NCBI GenBank assembly: GCA_031412355.1 | Contig: JANOCR010000219.1 | Coordinates: 1 to 15,141, forward strand | Direction of reading: 5' to 3' | Source of the DNA: JAENVT01 sp031412355 | Lineage (GTDB): Bacteria; Actinomycetota; Acidimicrobiia; Acidimicrobiales; Ilumatobacteraceae | DNA: 15,141 bases | Shown here: piece after piece, positions 7,665-14,603 of the stretch | Layout: each line of letters opens with the position of its first letter | How positions within the stretch are numbered: position 1 is the first letter of the stretch | Notes under the pieces: model-generated | Seen by the model: only the letters and a program-made list of their open reading frames with translations | Told to the model about the DNA's origin: nothing | The model's database searches: none | Made by a program: the position numbers and the translations under genes

Positions 7665-8692
7665 GTCGTCGACGTGATGCCGAGTGAGGCTGCAACTGCC
7701 GGGCGGCGCAACTTCCACACGAACCCATCGTAAAGGATGTGCAGCGCGCCGAAGAACAAGATGGCGAAGGCGTAGAGCTTGCCGTTGAACGGCGACCACG
7801 TGAAGTACACAATCGCGCCGATCACCGCGAAGTACGCGATGTAGGCCGCGATGCGTCGGGCCGGGGTGCGGGTGGCCGAGGCAACAGGCGCGCTATCGCT
7901 GCGCTTGCGCAACGAACTGTGCACGACTGCGAAGTACTCGATCGCGTGGGCCGCGACGTACCCGGCGACACCGGCGATCGGGTCGACCATCACAGCGACG
8001 ATCAGACCGGCCGTGCCGAGCGCGTACCAGTGCTTCGGACGGCTGGCCGCAGGCCCGAGGCGACGTTCCGCCTGCCACCACTTCGCGGCCAGCACGATGC
8101 CTGCCAGCGCGGCCACCCAGAACAGAACTCGGGCCCACGACGACAGCGCGCCGAGCAGATCGACGCTGCGCGCGTTGGTGGCACCCACGGCGAGCTTGTT
8201 CACCAGCCGGTGCAAGTCGACGTAGCCGCCGATGTAGGCGATTCCGGCGACCAGCCACACGATCAGCATCGGCTTCTCGATCGATCCGTGCGTGTCGCCC
8301 GCCTTGCGGCCATAGATCCGCATGACCCCATAGCGCTGCATGAGGGTGTGCTCGGCGTTCCACAAACCGGCCATCACGGCGACCAGCGACAGGCTGACGT
8401 TGAGGCCGACGAGGATCAGCGCGAATGCCACCCACGGCGCCCACCGATACAGACGCCGATGCGCATCGCGCTGCGCCGGATCTCCGTACACCAGTCCGAG
8501 TGTCAACGGTTGGTGGGCGAACGAGATCAGGAAGATCACGCCCATGATCATTTGCACCGCGCTGAGGTGCGGCTCGGCGGCGTGCACGATCAGGGCCACA
8601 GGCAGCCAACACCACCCGAGGGCGAGGTCCGCTACAGGGCCGTGCACCCACAGCCGTGATGCCGTCTGCCGCTGCCCCGTCCCTACCAGCAC
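7661..8692 (-). CDS. Polytopic membrane protein with conserved-looking histidines, function unknown
   Basis: This 343-aa protein has about eight hydrophobic segments (roughly residues 18-40, 45-70, 86-110, 141-160, 185-205, 224-246, 282-300, 305-322). Histidines sit within or at the ends of helices: His37, His60 (FAHQP), His115 (WNAEHTLMQRYG), His249 and His258 (HAIEYFAVVHSS) and His318 (GALHILYDGFVWK). This arrangement recalls membrane metal or heme enzymes such as Brp/Blh-type carotene oxygenases or histidine-box oxygenases, but I cannot place it in a family. The arginine- and serine-rich loop at about 262-280 probably faces the cytoplasm. The longest frame starts with GTG 8692, 19 bp after the MoeB-like gene, with no clear Shine-Dalgarno. 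An internal GTG at the Val of LWVHGP (residue 16), just before the first membrane segment, is possible. The TAG stop overlaps the regulator stop. Confidence 0.7.
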   Translation of the reverse strand: MLVGTGQRQTASRLWVHGPVADLALGWCWLPVALIVHAAEPHLSAVQMIMGVIFLISFAHQPLTLGLVYGDPAQRDAHRRLYRWAPWVAFALILVGLNVSLSLVAVMAGLWNAEHTLMQRYGVMRIYGRKAGDTHGSIEKPMLIVWLVAGIAYIGGYVDLHRLVNKLAVGATNARSVDLLGALSSWARVLFWVAALAGIVLAAKWWQAERRLGPAASRPKHWYALGTAGLIVAVMVDPIAGVAGYVAAHAIEYFAVVHSSLRKRSDSAPVASATRTPARRIAAYIAYFAVIGAIVYFTWSPFNGKLYAFAILFFGALHILYDGFVWKLRRPAVAASLGITSTT

Positions 8693-8711
8693 GGAACGAA
8701 ACAGTAGTGCG

Positions 8712-9875
8712 TCAGTCGTGCAGACCTGGAGCGCACAGACCTTCGAGATCGCTGACGATGATCCGGTCGCGATTCTCGTAGGTGACCTGATTTGCCGGGT
8801 CCTTGCGGAGGTTGAACGTGCGGAAGCTCATGTCGGTGGTATCGACCGACAGGATCCGCCCGATCAGCGGTTCGCCCAGGCCGAGCAGCACCTTGATGAC
8901 CTCGAGCGCCTGGATCGAGCCGATGATGCCGGGCAACACGCCGAGCACGCCGGCCTCGGCGCAGCTGGGTGCCAGTTCGGCGGGCGGCGGCTCGGGCACC
9001 ATGTCGCGGTATGTCGGGCCTTCCAGCGGGTGGAACACGCTGACCATGCCTTCGAACCGGAAGATCGAGCCGTGCACCACCGGGATGCCGAGCTTGACGC
9101 TGGCGTCGTTGAGCAGGTAACGGCTGGGGAAGTTGTCGGCGCCGTCGACGATCACGTCGTACCCTGCGATGATGTCCATGATGTTGCTGGCATCGAGGCG
9201 AGTGTCGTAGGTGACGACGTTGACGTCGGGGTTCAGCAGCGTCAGCGACTTCTTCGCCGAATCGACCTTGCGGTCGCCGATGCGATCGAGGTTGTGCAGG
9301 ATCTGGCGCTGCAGGTTGCTGGCGTCGACCTCGTCCATGTCGACGATGCCGATAGTGCCGACGCCTGCGGCGGCCAGGTACAGCGCGGACGGAGAGCCGA
9401 GACCGCCCGCACCCAGCATCAGCACCTTGCTGTCGAGCAGTTTGACCTGACCTTCGACGCCGACCTCGGGCAGCAGCAGGTGACGCTGATACCGGTTGCG
9501 CTGGTCAGGGGTCAACACCACCGGCGTCTTCCACGGGCGACCCTCGTCTTTCCATTTGCCGAACCCGCCTGCCACCGACGCGACGTCGTTGTAGCCGAGC
9601 TCCTGCATCGTCTTGGCGGCAAACGCGCTGCGCACGCCTGCGGCGCAATACACCATCACCTGGGCGTTCTTGTCGAGCAACTTGCTCTCCACCTGGGACT
9701 CGAGGTGACCGCGTGGGATGTGGATCGCACCGGGCAGCGCGCCCTGGTCGTATTCGTCGGGTTCGCGAACATCGAGCACGAGTGCGCCGGCCGCGATCTT
9801 GTCGGCAGCCGTCGCCGTGTCGACCTCGGCGATCTCGGCCTTTGCAGCGCTGAGCAGATCTCGGAAGGTAGCCAT
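8712..9875 (-). CDS. moeZ: Rhodanese-MoeB/ThiF fusion: sulfur-carrier adenylyltransferase/sulfurtransferase (MoeZ-like)
   Basis: This 387-aa fusion is expected to adenylate the C-terminal Gly-Gly of a ubiquitin-like sulfur carrier (MoaD, ThiS or CysO type) and transfer sulfur to it, for molybdopterin, thiamine or cysteine synthesis. Residues about 18-118 form a rhodanese domain (LDVREPDEYDQGALPGAIHIP; active Cys77 in CAAGVRS). Residues about 120-387 form the E1-like domain with ATP loop GAGGLGS (155-161), SNLQRQ (186-191), DGADNF and Cys305 in SCAEAGVLG. The rhodanese is N-terminal, the reverse of mycobacterial MoeZ. The CxxC zinc motif of E. coli MoeB is replaced (TYRDMVPEPP instead of CYRCLFPEPP), as in zinc-less MoeZ proteins. 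ATG 9875 follows a TAGGCT hexamer by 7 nt, compatible with a leaderless transcript. No carrier protein is encoded nearby. Confidence 0.9.
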   Translation of the reverse strand: MATFRDLLSAAKAEIAEVDTATAADKIAAGALVLDVREPDEYDQGALPGAIHIPRGHLESQVESKLLDKNAQVMVYCAAGVRSAFAAKTMQELGYNDVASVAGGFGKWKDEGRPWKTPVVLTPDQRNRYQRHLLLPEVGVEGQVKLLDSKVLMLGAGGLGSPSALYLAAAGVGTIGIVDMDEVDASNLQRQILHNLDRIGDRKVDSAKKSLTLLNPDVNVVTYDTRLDASNIMDIIAGYDVIVDGADNFPSRYLLNDASVKLGIPVVHGSIFRFEGMVSVFHPLEGPTYRDMVPEPPPAELAPSCAEAGVLGVLPGIIGSIQALEVIKVLLGLGEPLIGRILSVDTTDMSFRTFNLRKDPANQVTYENRDRIIVSDLEGLCAPGLHD

Positions 9876-9882
9876 GAACGAA

Positions 9883-9888
9883 AGCCTA
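9883..9888 (-). promoter_or_regulatory. Possible -10 element of the moeZ-like gene
   Basis: TAGGCT on the minus strand lies 7 nt upstream of the ATG. It fits the TAnnnT pattern and leaderless spacing seen at other genes here, but no convincing -35 is visible 16-18 bp upstream. Confidence 0.3.
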
Positions 9889-9908
9889 CCAAACTGGTCG
9901 GGATTCCG

Positions 9909-10676
9909 CTACGGCGCGGTCGTAACGATCAGGCCCGGCAATAATTCGCCCAGCGAGCCGAGCACCAGCGCATCCGCGAAGCGGTCCATCGCGGTCGGTT
10001 CGCCGTTGACGATGACGATGCGCGCGCCCTGCGCCTTGGCACGTGGAACAACGTTCGCGGCAGGGTATACCGACAGCGTCGAACCGGCCGCCAGCAGCAG
10101 ATCACACTCGTCGGCGGCGCGCATGGCTGCGTCGATCACCTCTGGCACCAGTGATTGGCCGAACGACACGGTGTCGCTCTTCAACACTCCGACGTCGCAC
10201 ACCAAGCAGTGCGGATCCGCTTCACCGGCGCGCACTCGCTGCAAGGTTTCCTGCATCGGTCGGCGGTCATCGCACGTCCAGCAACGGCTCCAGCGCATCG
10301 TGCCGTGCACCTCGATGACCTTGTCAGGATCATGTCCGGCCCGCTGATGAAGTTCGTCGATGTTCTGCGTCACCACGGCGCGCAGCCGGCCCTGACGCTC
10401 GAGTTCGTAGATCGCCAGATGACCGCTGTTCGGAACCGCTGTCCATGCCGGCGAGTTCAACCGGTTCTGCCACGCAAACCTGCGGACCTCCGGATCGGCG
10501 AGGTAGTTCTGCAGCGTCGAGGCCTTCTCCGCGGCCGGGTTCTTCGTCCACAATCCATTCGGTCCGCGGAAGTCGGGGATGCCCGAGTCGGTCGAGATCC
10601 CCGCGCCGGTGAAGACAGTGACGCGTGTGGCCGCGGCGATCCACGCTTTGGCACGCTCGAACTCGTTACCGATCAC
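9909..10676 (-). CDS. cobB: Sir2-family NAD-dependent protein deacylase (sirtuin)
   Basis: This sirtuin removes acyl groups from lysines using NAD+. With the chosen start it is 255 aa, the usual bacterial length. Motifs: TGAGISTDSGIPDFRGPNGLW (from residue 23), TQNIDELHQRAG, catalytic His124 in EVHGTMRW, four zinc cysteines in CWTC (132, 135) and CLVC (157, 160), SFGQSLVP, AAGSTLSVYPA and IVNGEPT. The open frame extends to 10919, but sirtuin homology begins only about 20 residues before TGAGIS, so GTG 10676 or GTG 10682 is the likely start; neither has a strong Shine-Dalgarno. It lacks the Ala/Tyr/Arg desuccinylase signature as far as I can see (no YxxR in the acyl pocket), suggesting deacetylase-type activity. 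It is separated from the MoeZ-like gene downstream by 33 bp. Confidence 0.92.
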   Translation of the reverse strand: MIGNEFERAKAWIAAATRVTVFTGAGISTDSGIPDFRGPNGLWTKNPAAEKASTLQNYLADPEVRRFAWQNRLNSPAWTAVPNSGHLAIYELERQGRLRAVVTQNIDELHQRAGHDPDKVIEVHGTMRWSRCWTCDDRRPMQETLQRVRAGEADPHCLVCDVGVLKSDTVSFGQSLVPEVIDAAMRAADECDLLLAAGSTLSVYPAANVVPRAKAQGARIVIVNGEPTAMDRFADALVLGSLGELLPGLIVTTAP

Positions 10677-10809
10677 GCCCACATCTTGGCGCAGCGGCGC
10701 CCACGACCGGCGACCCCTTGTTCCCTCGATGCGAGTCGTCGAGACTCTCGCTCGTACTCTGACCAAGCCATGGACGCGACCCGGATTGCCTTCGACGCGA
10801 TGGGCTACG

Positions 10810-10832
10810 GCGAACCGCCGGGTTCGCGAACC
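10810..10832. repeat. Overlapping palindromes between sirtuin and small secreted protein genes
   Basis: GCGAACC (10810-10816) and GGTTCGC (10821-10827) form a 7-bp stem with a GCCG loop. The right arm is also half of a perfect 12-bp palindrome GGTTCGCGAACC (10821-10832). It lies 45-67 bp beyond the stop of the small secreted protein gene. It could be a terminator-like hairpin (no T-run) or a protein-binding site upstream of the sirtuin gene. Confidence 0.45.
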
Positions 10833-10876
10833 AGTGCGCCGGCCCTCCGCCGGGGAGCGGGCGCCAGCAGGACGTG

Positions 10877-11152
10877 TCAGGGGTTGTTCGGTGCGGGGAG
10901 AGGCGCTGTCGGCGAGCACTCCTGAAGAGCGCCGGCCTGCTCAGCGTTTTCGATGCCACCGTTTCCGCTTGGGTTGTTCACACTCGAACTCCGCCACTCT
11001 CCCCCGCCGCGATTGCCGTTGCCGTTCGTCTGGTGCACGCCGCTCGGGGTGGTCTTGCAATAGTGCCCCGCACTCGCAGAGCCAGCGGTAGCCAGCAGCG
11101 ATCCACCGGCGATCGCCGTGACGGCAACAATCTTTCCGATTTTCTTGTTCAT
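10877..11152 (-). CDS. Small secreted protein with Sec signal peptide, unknown function
   Basis: This 91-aa protein has a textbook signal peptide: basic MNKKIGK, hydrophobic core IVAVTAIAGGSLLATAG and the AxA cleavage site SASA before GHYC, leaving about 63 residues. The mature part has two cysteines (GHYC near its start and LQEC near its end), a Gly/Asn-rich middle (NGNGNRGGG, NNPSGNGG) and a Pro-rich tail (APLPAPNNP). The two cysteines could form one disulfide. The start is well supported: AGGAG lies 6 nt upstream of ATG 11152. I recognise no family. It stands alone, divergent from the conserved 201-aa gene with a 207-bp intergenic region, and its reading frame has weaker sequence constraint than its neighbours. 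Confidence 0.75.
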   Translation of the reverse strand: MNKKIGKIVAVTAIAGGSLLATAGSASAGHYCKTTPSGVHQTNGNGNRGGGEWRSSSVNNPSGNGGIENAEQAGALQECSPTAPLPAPNNP

Positions 11153-11222
11153 GTTTGTCTCCTATGTGAAGTGACGAGGGTGTTCAATCCGCCAGGCACA
11201 TAGTTCGTCACAACACACCGTC

Positions 11223-11249
11223 CGGATTGGTTCCGTCAGAACGGATTGG
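11223..11249. repeat. 8-bp direct repeats at 19-bp period flanking an inverted repeat, divergent promoter region
   Basis: CGGATTGG occurs at 11223-11230 and again at 11242-11249. Between them is TTCCGTCAGAA, itself a small inverted repeat (GTTC/GAAC when the flanking bases are included). The 19-bp period is close to two helical turns. It lies in the 207-bp region between the divergent secreted-protein and 201-aa genes; otherwise I see only a TTGACT hexamer (11263-11268) without a good -10. Confidence 0.4.
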
Positions 11250-11359
11250 CGGGCGGCGTGAGTTGACTTCTTGCCGCTTCGGTCGTTTCGCCGTGCATCT
11301 CTGGGATGGCTTCCCCCGTATCGCTCACAATCCACTCCGCACCCGCGAGGGAGGCCTTG

Positions 11360-11965
11360 ATGACAACTGCCCCGATGGAAATTCCGGTGACCGATCAATT
11401 GCTGATGGTCGTGCCGTGGCTCGACCCCGTGGTCGACTCGGTCGGATACGACGTGCGCTCACAGTACGTCGAGCTCTTCTGGCTCAACGTGCTCGGCCCG
11501 ACTGCGACATGGATCCTGCGCCGGCTGGTGCTCGGCTTCGACCGCTACCCGCTGGGGTACGAACTCGACGTGGAGGAGACGGCCAGCGCGCTGGGCTTGT
11601 CGTACACGGTCGGCACGGCGAACGCGTTCATGCGATCGCTGAACCGGTGTGTGTTGTTCGGCGTGTCTCAGCCGACCGACGGCGGCCTCGCGGTGCGTCG
11701 ACGCGTTCCACAGGTAGCGACCCGGCATCTCATGCGCATGCCGCCACACTTGCGCCAGGCCCACCAGCAGTGGAGCCTGCCGACCACCCGCATCTCGCTG
11801 GCCGATCTCGAGCGGGCACGGGTGCTCGCCGAGGCGATGGTCGAGACCGGTGACGATCCCGACTCGGTCGAGCGGCAACTTCTGGCGCTCGGTGTCGCGC
11901 CGAAGGCGGCGATCGAGGCAACGTCGCTGGCGATCAGCCGCGGGTACTCGCCCGACGCGGCGTGA
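11360..11965 (+). CDS. Conserved actinobacterial-type protein of unknown function, possible winged-helix fold
   Basis: This 201-aa soluble protein has no signal peptide. ATG 11360 is preceded by GGGAGG with 5-nt spacing, so I prefer it to the longer frame from 11306. The N-terminal half (DQLLMVVPWLDPVVDSVGYDVRSQYVELFWL, then LGPTATWILRRL) looks like a family I believe is widespread as hypothetical proteins in actinobacteria, but I have no function for it. Residues about 65-105 (YELDVEETASALGLSYTVGTANAFMRSLNRCVLFG) resemble a helix-turn-helix or winged-helix unit. The region RVPQVATRHLMRMPPHLRQAHQQW is basic. The C-terminal part (ERQLLALGVAPKAAIEATSLAISRGY) is a UBA-like short helical segment. 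It converges on pepA with a 16-bp gap. Confidence 0.75.
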   Translation: MTTAPMEIPVTDQLLMVVPWLDPVVDSVGYDVRSQYVELFWLNVLGPTATWILRRLVLGFDRYPLGYELDVEETASALGLSYTVGTANAFMRSLNRCVLFGVSQPTDGGLAVRRRVPQVATRHLMRMPPHLRQAHQQWSLPTTRISLADLERARVLAEAMVETGDDPDSVERQLLALGVAPKAAIEATSLAISRGYSPDAA

Positions 11966-11973
11966 CGTCATAC

Positions 11974-11989
11974 CCGCCGGGCTAGGCGG
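11974..11989. terminator. Short hairpin between convergent genes
   Basis: CCGCC (11974-11978) and GGCGG (11985-11989) can pair around GGGCTA, in the 16-bp gap and first codons between the convergent 201-aa gene and pepA. The pepA stop lies in the loop. There is no T-run, so intrinsic termination is only a possibility. A TGACGTCA palindrome (11963-11970) adjoins it and includes the stop codon of the + strand gene. Confidence 0.25.
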
Positions 11990-13436
11990 CGAAGTCGAGT
12001 GCCAGTTGAATCAGCAGTCGCGTACCAAAGCCTGTGCCGCCGCGCGAGACCCAGCCGTCGTCGGCATCGCTGTTCATCGGGCCGGCGATGTCGAGGTGAG
12101 CCCACGGGGTGTCCCCGACGAACTCGTTCAGGAACAGCGCGGCGGTGATGGCGCCTCCGTACGGGCCGCCAACGTTTTTCATGTCGGCGACGGTGCTGTC
12201 GAGCAACTTGCGGTAGCGCTGCTCGAGCGGCAACTGCCAGACGGTCTCGTCGGTGTCGGCCGAGGCTGTCTTGATGCGATCGATTAAGGGCTGATCATTG
12301 CCCAATACGCCGGCCATCTTCTGGCCGAGCGCGCCGATTACCGCACCGGTCAGCGTGGCGATGTCGACGATCGCATCTGGCTTGGCTTCGACGCCGAGCG
12401 ACAGCCCATCGGCCAGCACCAAGCGACCCTCGGCATCGGTGTTGTGGATCTCGGCGGTCTTGCCGTTGCGGAACGTCAACACGTCGCCCAGCTTGAACGC
12501 ATTGCCCGACGGCATGTTGTCGGTGCACATCATGTAGCCGGTGACAGTCGACTTGCACTTCAGCGCGCGCAGCGTGCTCATGGCAGCCAGCACCGCCGCC
12601 GCACCACTCATGTCCATCTTCATCAGCGCATGCATCCCGTCGCTGGGCTTCAGGCTGATGCCACCGCTGTCGTACATCACGCCCTTGCCGACCATCACCA
12701 GATGCCCACGCGGGTTGCGCGGCGAGTACGTGAGGCGCACGACGCGCGGGGGCTCGCTGCTGCCCTTGTTGACGCCGATCATGCCGCCGCATCCCATTGC
12801 GGCCAACTGATCCTTGTTGAAGACCTCGATGTCGAGACCGCTCGCCGCGGCGACCTCGACGGCCTTGTCGGCGATCATCCGAGCCGTGAGATGAGCGGGT
12901 GGGGTGTTGGCCAGGTCCCTGGCCAGGCTGGCGGCCGCAGCCGTCACCGCACCGCGTTCGGCGCCCAGCTTGGCGCCGGCACTGCGCTTCTCGCCGACTA
13001 CCAGGGTCAGGTCCTGCAGCCGGGGTGCAGCGGGTTCGGTCTTCAGGCCGTGGTATCGGTAGGCGGCCAACAGGGCGCCTTCGACGACCGCCTGTGCAGC
13101 AGTGGCCGCGTCGACTCCATCGAGGTCGGCCAAAGTGGTGGCCACCGACGTGCGCTTTCCGGCGGCGCGCACCAATGCGGCTGCCGCGTTGCGAAGCGTC
13201 GACGCCGTCAACTTCTCGTCGCCGAGGCCGACAGCGATCAGTGTCGGCCCGGTGGCCGATGGCACCACCAGTGTCTGGCCGACCTTGCCCTCGAAGCCGT
13301 GCCCCAGCAGCGCAGCGCGGTTGAGGCCGAGGCTGCGAGGAACGACCCGGTGCTCGCCAACCGGCCCGCCAACCGGCACGCCGATCGACTCGACAGCCTT
13401 GGGGCTACTGCGGGCGATGTGCACTGAGACGGACAT
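11982..13436 (-). CDS. pepA: Leucyl aminopeptidase (M17 family, PepA)
   Basis: This cytosolic M17 enzyme removes N-terminal residues from peptides using two metal ions, and forms hexamers. With ATG 13436 it is 484 aa. The C-terminal catalytic domain is complete: GKGVMYDSGGISLKPSDG (Lys251, Asp256, Lys263), KMDMSGAAAV (Asp275), the signature NTDAEGRLVLADGL (Asp334, Glu336, Arg338), DIATLTGA and WAHLDIAG. The usual TFDSGG is MYDSGG here, a mild change. The N-terminal macro-like domain is divergent, as in the family. ATG 13445 is 9 bp upstream and possible; a CAGAAT hexamer 7 nt before ATG 13436 would suit a leaderless start. It is divergent from the YceI-domain gene (99-bp gap) and convergent with the 201-aa gene. 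Confidence 0.93.
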   Translation of the reverse strand: MSVSVHIARSSPKAVESIGVPVGGPVGEHRVVPRSLGLNRAALLGHGFEGKVGQTLVVPSATGPTLIAVGLGDEKLTASTLRNAAAALVRAAGKRTSVATTLADLDGVDAATAAQAVVEGALLAAYRYHGLKTEPAAPRLQDLTLVVGEKRSAGAKLGAERGAVTAAAASLARDLANTPPAHLTARMIADKAVEVAAASGLDIEVFNKDQLAAMGCGGMIGVNKGSSEPPRVVRLTYSPRNPRGHLVMVGKGVMYDSGGISLKPSDGMHALMKMDMSGAAAVLAAMSTLRALKCKSTVTGYMMCTDNMPSGNAFKLGDVLTFRNGKTAEIHNTDAEGRLVLADGLSLGVEAKPDAIVDIATLTGAVIGALGQKMAGVLGNDQPLIDRIKTASADTDETVWQLPLEQRYRKLLDSTVADMKNVGGPYGGAITAALFLNEFVGDTPWAHLDIAGPMNSDADDGWVSRGGTGFGTRLLIQLALDFAA

Positions 13437-13535
13437 GAAAGACATTCTGGCGTAACAACCGCGACGGGCGCGAACCCACTCGGGATGCCAAGATGACCCG
13501 ACCACCTATCCGCCTCCTCGACGCCTAGGACCTAC

Positions 13536-14297
13536 ATGAAACAACACTGGAAGAAGATCGTCGGAGCTCTCGCGCTGTTGGCCGTGCTGGCGGTGGGAGG
13601 GTTCCTGGTCTGGTTCTACGTCATCAGAGAGGACGCGCCGCCGGCACTCACCACGGCAGATCTCAACGCCGCGCTGGCCGACACCGTTGAACCCACCGGC
13701 AGCGAAGTCGCCACCACAGTTGCAGCGATCGACCCGGCACCCACTTCCTCAACGATCGCCGACGCTTCCGCCGGCACACCGACCGGCACCTGGACACTGA
13801 CCCAGGATTCGACACTTGGCTACCGCATTCAAGAGGTGCTCAGTGGACTCGATGCCGAAGCCGCAGGGCGAACGAACGACGCCACCGGCACCCTGACCAT
13901 CGACGGCTCCACCGCGACCGCCGCCGAGTTCACGGTCAACATGGCCTCGATGACCAGCGATTCGAGGCAGCGCGACAACCAGTTCCGAACGCGCATCATG
14001 ACCGTCGATCAGTTCCCTACTTCCACATTCGTGCTCACGCAGCCGATCGACTTCGGCGCGGTTCCGGCCGAAGGTGTCACGATCACCGCGGCCGCGACCG
14101 GAGACCTCACGCTGCGGGGTGTCACCAACCCGGTGACGTTCGACGTGCAGGCCAAGCTCGAGAACGGCAGGATCGGCGTGCTCGGAAACATCCCCATCCT
14201 GTTCTCCGACTACGACATCCCCGATCCGTCGAACCAGATCGCGACGGTCAAGGACAACGGATTGCTGGAGTTCGTGCTGGTGTTCGAGAAGGCGTAG
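13536..14297 (+). CDS. Membrane-anchored YceI-domain protein
   Basis: This 253-aa protein has an N-terminal basic stretch (MKQHWKK) and one membrane segment (about residues 8-30, IVGALALLAVLAVGGFLVWF) that is probably an uncleaved anchor. A Thr/Ala/Pro-rich linker (about 31-84) follows, then a YceI lipocalin-like domain: GTWTLTQDSTLGYRIQEV, GTLTIDGS, the family block SMTSDSRQRDNQFRTRIMTVDQFPTSTF, and GDLTLRGVTNPVTFDV. YceI proteins bind polyisoprenoid lipids such as octaprenyl phosphate in their barrel. In Gram-positive-type cells such a domain would sit outside the membrane and may handle isoprenoid or quinone-type lipids; the ligand is not known here. The start is supported by AGGA 5 nt upstream of ATG 13536. 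The following small membrane protein gene starts 33 bp downstream and may be co-transcribed or have its own promoter. Confidence 0.9.
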   Translation: MKQHWKKIVGALALLAVLAVGGFLVWFYVIREDAPPALTTADLNAALADTVEPTGSEVATTVAAIDPAPTSSTIADASAGTPTGTWTLTQDSTLGYRIQEVLSGLDAEAAGRTNDATGTLTIDGSTATAAEFTVNMASMTSDSRQRDNQFRTRIMTVDQFPTSTFVLTQPIDFGAVPAEGVTITAAATGDLTLRGVTNPVTFDVQAKLENGRIGVLGNIPILFSDYDIPDPSNQIATVKDNGLLEFVLVFEKA

Positions 14298-14304
14298 GCG
14301 TCGA

Positions 14305-14320
14305 CCCTAGAGCCCTAGAG
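14305..14320 (+). repeat. Tandem 8-bp repeat (CCCTAGAG x2) upstream of the GlsB-like gene
   Basis: CCCTAGAG occurs twice in direct succession (14305-14312, 14313-14320). The second copy supplies a TAGAGT -10-like hexamer (14316-14321) 9 nt before ATG 14331, so the GlsB-like gene may have its own promoter. No clear -35 is visible. Chance cannot be excluded for so short a repeat. Confidence 0.35.
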
Positions 14321-14330
14321 TGGTCGCCGC

Positions 14331-14597
14331 ATGAACATCATTGCTTGGATCGTCGTGGGCCTGGTTGCCGGCCTGTTGGCTCGCTGGATCGTGCGCGACG
14401 ACCGCAGCGGGTGCTTGTACACGCTTGCGGTCGGCGTGCTCGGCGCGTTGATCGGTGGTGCGCTGATGCAAGCCAGTGGGCGAAGCGGCATCAACGAGTT
14501 CAGCGTGCGTTCGCTGCTGGTCGCGGCCGTCGGCGCGGTCTTGTTGCTGCTGGTGTTGCAGGCAATCGGCGGGCGCGGGCGCAGCCGGCGCCGCTAG
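14331..14597 (+). CDS. GlsB/YeaQ/YmgE-family small stress-associated membrane protein
   Basis: This 88-aa protein has three hydrophobic segments: MNIIAWIVVGLVAGLLARWI (1-20), CLYTLAVGVLGALIGGALM (about 28-46) and SLLVAAVGAVLLLLVLQAIG (about 61-80). A basic tail, GGRGRSRRR, follows. The pattern IxWIVVGLxAGxLAxxI..., then GxxxTLxVGxxGAxxGG, is that of the transglycosylase-associated (GlsB/YeaQ/YmgE) family, which is linked to general stress responses but has no firm biochemical function. There is no clear Shine-Dalgarno; a TAGAGT hexamer 9 nt upstream suggests a very short or absent leader. It converges on the ArsC-like gene with only 6 bp between stops. Confidence 0.85.
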   Translation: MNIIAWIVVGLVAGLLARWIVRDDRSGCLYTLAVGVLGALIGGALMQASGRSGINEFSVRSLLVAAVGAVLLLLVLQAIGGRGRSRRR

Positions 14598-14603
14598 GCG
14601 CCG
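14586..14603. terminator. Hairpin between convergent GlsB-like and ArsC-like genes
   Basis: CGGCGCC (14586-14592) and GGCGCCG (14597-14603) pair perfectly over 7 bp around a GCTA loop that holds part of the GlsB stop codon. It is positioned to act on both strands. There is no T-run, so it is a candidate only. Confidence 0.4.

Noticed and set aside
8340..9944. 534-aa open frame on + strand
   Set aside because: It is fully antisense to the membrane protein and the rhodanese-MoeB gene, both of which have clear family motifs or membrane topology; its Asp/His/Val-rich composition is typical of GC-rich shadow frames.
10677..10919. 80-residue N-terminal extension of the sirtuin
   Set aside because: The extension is Arg/Gly-rich with no domain and runs into the secreted-protein gene; sirtuins start about 20 residues before TGAGIS.
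11963..11970. TGACGTCA palindrome as a regulator site
   Set aside because: It overlaps a stop codon between convergent genes, where a promoter operator is not expected; an 8-bp palindrome occurs easily by chance.
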